From NCBI RefSeq assembly GCF_014205055.1, contig NZ_JACHMS010000001.1:5146001-5210000 (forward strand): a stretch of 64,000 nucleotides of DNA, written 5' to 3'. The notes beneath the pieces are model-generated. The model was not told where the DNA came from. It was given only the letters and a program-made list of their open reading frames with translations, and ran no database searches. This DNA is from Streptomyces luteogriseus. GTDB lineage: Bacteria; Actinomycetota; Actinomycetes; Streptomycetales; Streptomycetaceae. This document shows, in pieces, positions 61,785 to 64,000 of the stretch (its first letter is position 1; the number at the start of each line of letters is the position of its first letter). Both the position numbers and the translations under genes were made by a program.

Positions 61785-62924
61785 GTGACGTTCCCCGTAG
61801 TCGGCATGGTCGGCGGTGGCCAGCTCGCTCGTATGACACACGAGGCGGGCATCCCGCTGGGCATCAGGTTCAAGCTCCTCAGTGACACCCCGCAGGACTC
61901 CGCTGCGCAGGTCGTGAGCGATGTCGTCGTCGGCGACTATCGCGACCTCGACACGCTGCGCGAGTTCGCCCGGGGGTGCGATGTGATCACCTTCGATCAC
62001 GAACACGTACCCACCGAGCACCTCAGGGCCCTGGAGGCGGACGGCATCCCCGTGCGCCCCGGCCCCGACGCGCTCGTGCACGCCCAGGACAAGGGGGTGA
62101 TGCGCGCGAAGCTCGACGCGATCGGCGTCCCCTGCCCCAGACACCGGATCGTCTCCGACCCGCAGGACGTGGCCGCCTTCGCGGCCGAGGGCGAGGGATT
62201 CCCGGTCGTCCTCAAGACCGTCCGCGGCGGCTACGACGGCAAGGGCGTGTGGGTGGTCGACTCCGTCGAGGAGGCCGCCGACCCGTTCAAGGCCGGCGTC
62301 CCCGTGCTCGCCGAGGAGAAGGTCGACTTCCTGCGCGAGCTCGCCGCCAACGTCGTACGCTCCCCGCACGGCCAGGCCGTGGCCTACCCGGTCGTGGAGT
62401 CCCGCCAGGTCAACGGCGTGTGCGACACGGTCATCGCCCCGGCGCCCGACCTCGACGAGGCCCTCGCCCTGGAGGCCTCCGAGATGGCGCTGAACATCGC
62501 CAAGGAGCTCGACGTGGTCGGCCACCTCGCGGTCGAGCTGTTCCAGACCCGCGACGGCCGCATCCTCGTCAACGAGCTCGCGATGCGCCCGCACAACAGC
62601 GGCCACTGGTCGATGGACGGCGCCGTCACCAGCCAGTTCGCCAACCACGTCCGGGCGGTCCTGGACCTGCCCCTCGGCGACCCGCGCCCGCGTGCCCCGT
62701 GGACCGTCATGGTCAACGTCCTCGGCGGCGACTACCCGGACATGTACTCCGCGTACCTGCACTGCATGGCCCGCGACCCCCAGCTGAAGATCCACATGTA
62801 CGGCAAGGACGTGAAACCCGGCCGCAAGGTCGGTCACGTCAACACCTACGGCGACGACCTGGACGACGTGCTGGAGCGCGCCCGTCACGCTGCCGGCTAC
62901 CTGAGAGGCACCATCACCGAATGA
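61785..62924 (+). CDS. purK: N5-carboxyaminoimidazole ribonucleotide synthase
   Basis: A 379-residue ATP-grasp enzyme converting AIR, bicarbonate and ATP to N5-CAIR in purine synthesis. Motifs are VVGMVGGGQLARM, VITFDHEHVP, VVLKTVRGGYDGKGVWVV (ATP loop), VDFLRELA and VNELAMRPHNSGHWSMDGAVTSQF. GTG 61785 sits seven bases after a TACCCT -10-like box, suggesting a leaderless or near-leaderless message. It overlaps purE by ATGA, giving coupled synthesis of the two consecutive enzymes. Confidence 0.96.
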   Translation: MTFPVVGMVGGGQLARMTHEAGIPLGIRFKLLSDTPQDSAAQVVSDVVVGDYRDLDTLREFARGCDVITFDHEHVPTEHLRALEADGIPVRPGPDALVHAQDKGVMRAKLDAIGVPCPRHRIVSDPQDVAAFAAEGEGFPVVLKTVRGGYDGKGVWVVDSVEEAADPFKAGVPVLAEEKVDFLRELAANVVRSPHGQAVAYPVVESRQVNGVCDTVIAPAPDLDEALALEASEMALNIAKELDVVGHLAVELFQTRDGRILVNELAMRPHNSGHWSMDGAVTSQFANHVRAVLDLPLGDPRPRAPWTVMVNVLGGDYPDMYSAYLHCMARDPQLKIHMYGKDVKPGRKVGHVNTYGDDLDDVLERARHAAGYLRGTITE

Positions 62925-63448
62925 GCCCTGTTGTTGGCATCGTCATGGGGTCGGACTCCGACTGGCCCGTCATGGAGGCCGCCGCCAAGGCCCTCGACGA
63001 GTTCGAGATCGCCTACGAGGTCGACGTCGTCTCCGCGCACCGCATGCCGCGCGAGATGGTCGCCTACGGCGAGCAGGCCGACGGCCGCGGGCTCAAGGTG
63101 ATCATCGCCGGGGCGGGCGGCGCCGCCCACCTGCCCGGCATGCTCGCCTCCGTGACCCCGCTGCCCGTCATCGGCGTGCCCGTGCCGCTGAAGTACCTCG
63201 ACGGCATGGACAGCCTCCTGTCCATCGTGCAGATGCCGGCCGGTGTGCCCGTCGCCACGGTCTCCGTCGCCGGTGCCCGCAACGCCGGTCTGCTGGCGGC
63301 CCGCATCCTCGCCGCGCACGACGAGGAACTGCGCGGCCGGATGCGCGACTTCCAGCAGGAGCTGAACGACCAGGCCACCGAGAAGGGCAAGCGCCTGCGC
63401 TCCAAGGTCGAGGGCTCGGGCGGATTCGGCTTCGGCGCGGGGAAGTGA
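62921..63448 (+). CDS. purE: N5-carboxyaminoimidazole ribonucleotide mutase
   Basis: A 175-residue class I PurE that moves the carboxyl group of N5-CAIR to give CAIR. Conserved segments are GIVMGSDSDWPVM, VVSAHRMPREM with the catalytic His, IIAGAGGAAHLPGM and GVPVATVSVAGARNAGLLAARIL. The presence of PurK next to it agrees with the class I reaction. Its ATG overlaps the purK stop. A Gly/Phe-rich tail (GGFGFGAGK) is a small extension common in Streptomyces. Confidence 0.97.
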   Translation: MSPVVGIVMGSDSDWPVMEAAAKALDEFEIAYEVDVVSAHRMPREMVAYGEQADGRGLKVIIAGAGGAAHLPGMLASVTPLPVIGVPVPLKYLDGMDSLLSIVQMPAGVPVATVSVAGARNAGLLAARILAAHDEELRGRMRDFQQELNDQATEKGKRLRSKVEGSGGFGFGAGK

Positions 63449-63453
63449 CGACG

Positions 63454-64000
63454 ATGACCTCCCGGGAGGCAGCCCGGGAACTCCTGCGCGAGTTCCCGGT
63501 CGTCGACGGCCACAACGACCTGCCCTGGGCGCTGCGCGAGCAGGTCCGCTACGACCTCGACGCCCGCGACATCGCCGCCGACCAGAGCGCCCATCTGCAC
63601 ACCGACATCCCCCGGCTGCGCGCCGGCGGGGTCGGTGCGCAGTACTGGTCGGTGTACGTGCGCACGGACTCGCCCGACCCGGTCGCCGCCACCCTCGAAC
63701 AGATCGACTGCGTACGGCAGTTGCTGACCCGCCACCCCGAGGACCTGCGCCCCGCGCGCACCGCCGCCGACATGGAGGCCGCGCGCGGGGAGGGCCGGAT
63801 CGCCTCCCTCATGGGAGCGGAGGGCGGCCACTCCATCGCCAACTCCCTGGGCACCCTGCGCGGTCTGTACGGCCTCGGCGTGCGGTACATGACCCTCACC
63901 CACAACGACAACGTCGACTGGGCCGACTCCGCGACCGACGAACCGAAGGCCGGCGGCCTCACCGCGTTCGGCCGCGAGGTCGTCCGGGAGATGAACCGGC
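63454..64000 (+). CDS. Membrane dipeptidase (renal dipeptidase family), 3' end outside window
   Basis: The first 182 residues of a zinc dipeptidase of family M19. VVDGHNDLPWALRE carries the first metal-binding His and Asp, GAEGGHSI the bridging Glu, and MTLTHNDNVDWADSA an active-site His. From memory it matches SCO3058, whose crystal structure is known and which hydrolyses L-D dipeptides. ATG 63454 has GGGGAAG eight bases upstream; GTG 63445 overlaps the purE stop but touches that site. The frame runs off the window. Confidence 0.93.
   Translation, partial: MTSREAARELLREFPVVDGHNDLPWALREQVRYDLDARDIAADQSAHLHTDIPRLRAGGVGAQYWSVYVRTDSPDPVAATLEQIDCVRQLLTRHPEDLRPARTAADMEAARGEGRIASLMGAEGGHSIANSLGTLRGLYGLGVRYMTLTHNDNVDWADSATDEPKAGGLTAFGREVVREMNR

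Overview
The window is a high-GC actinobacterial chromosome segment, almost certainly from a Streptomyces. The evidence is heavy GC bias, many GTG starts, GTGA/ATGA gene overlaps, two resuscitation-promoting-factor genes, and a tRNA-Leu whose anticodon is TAA (the bldA tRNA). From memory, gene order resembles S. coelicolor between the mfd region (about SCO3109) and the dipeptidase SCO3058; no search was run. It is mostly conserved core chromosome with small recently acquired or decaying patches.

Layout. 1-11.3 kb: end of mfd, a MerR/SDR pair, a small MT0933-type protein, a secreted HNH-nuclease-like lipoprotein, an acetyltransferase, a membrane protein overlapping a Ser/Thr kinase, a SurA-like lipoprotein, four DnaA-box-like repeats at exact 25-bp spacing, and mazG. 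11.3-18.5 kb: a P450, two Rpf-LysM muralytic genes (the second behind a c-di-AMP ydaO riboswitch), then eno-divIC-DUF501-ppx. 18.4-19.1 kb: a YefM/RelE-like toxin-antitoxin pair flanked by a duplicated ppx 3' end. 19.1-26 kb: a Rex-type operator before a frameshifted type II NADH dehydrogenase gene, a cyclopropane-fatty-acid synthase-like gene, and an FtsX/MacB-type ABC exporter. 26.2-39 kb: bldA, pobA, a Bax1-I-like membrane protein, small unknowns, thiolase, SGNH hydrolase, cystathionine beta-synthase, a divergent XRE/SDR pair, and an NfeD-flotillin operon.

39-42.6 kb is a patch of arsenic genes and debris: a SulP-like tail, arsI (C-As lyase family), an arsO-type flavoprotein, a decayed flavin monooxygenase, and arsR. 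Two matching 32-bp operators flank the decayed gene. 43-51.7 kb is histidine catabolism: an RpiR-type regulator, a LysA-like PLP enzyme, then hutU, an M20 amidohydrolase, hutF and hutI in tight succession. 52-54.5 kb encodes a SigI/PrsI/ArsI-type partner-switching module. 54.5-57 kb holds two secreted proteins separated by repeat-rich spacers. 57-64 kb carries a POT peptide transporter, a two-component system, a GtrA-like protein, purK-purE and the start of a membrane dipeptidase.

How parts fit. The hut genes, except the histidase, convert urocanate towards glutamate; the M20 enzyme fits the otherwise missing N-formylglutamate hydrolysis step. The rpf, divIC and dipeptidase genes concern the cell wall and division. 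Rex, bldA, DnaA-type boxes and the riboswitch place several global controls in one neighbourhood. I found no in-frame TTA codon in the genes listed, by eye only.
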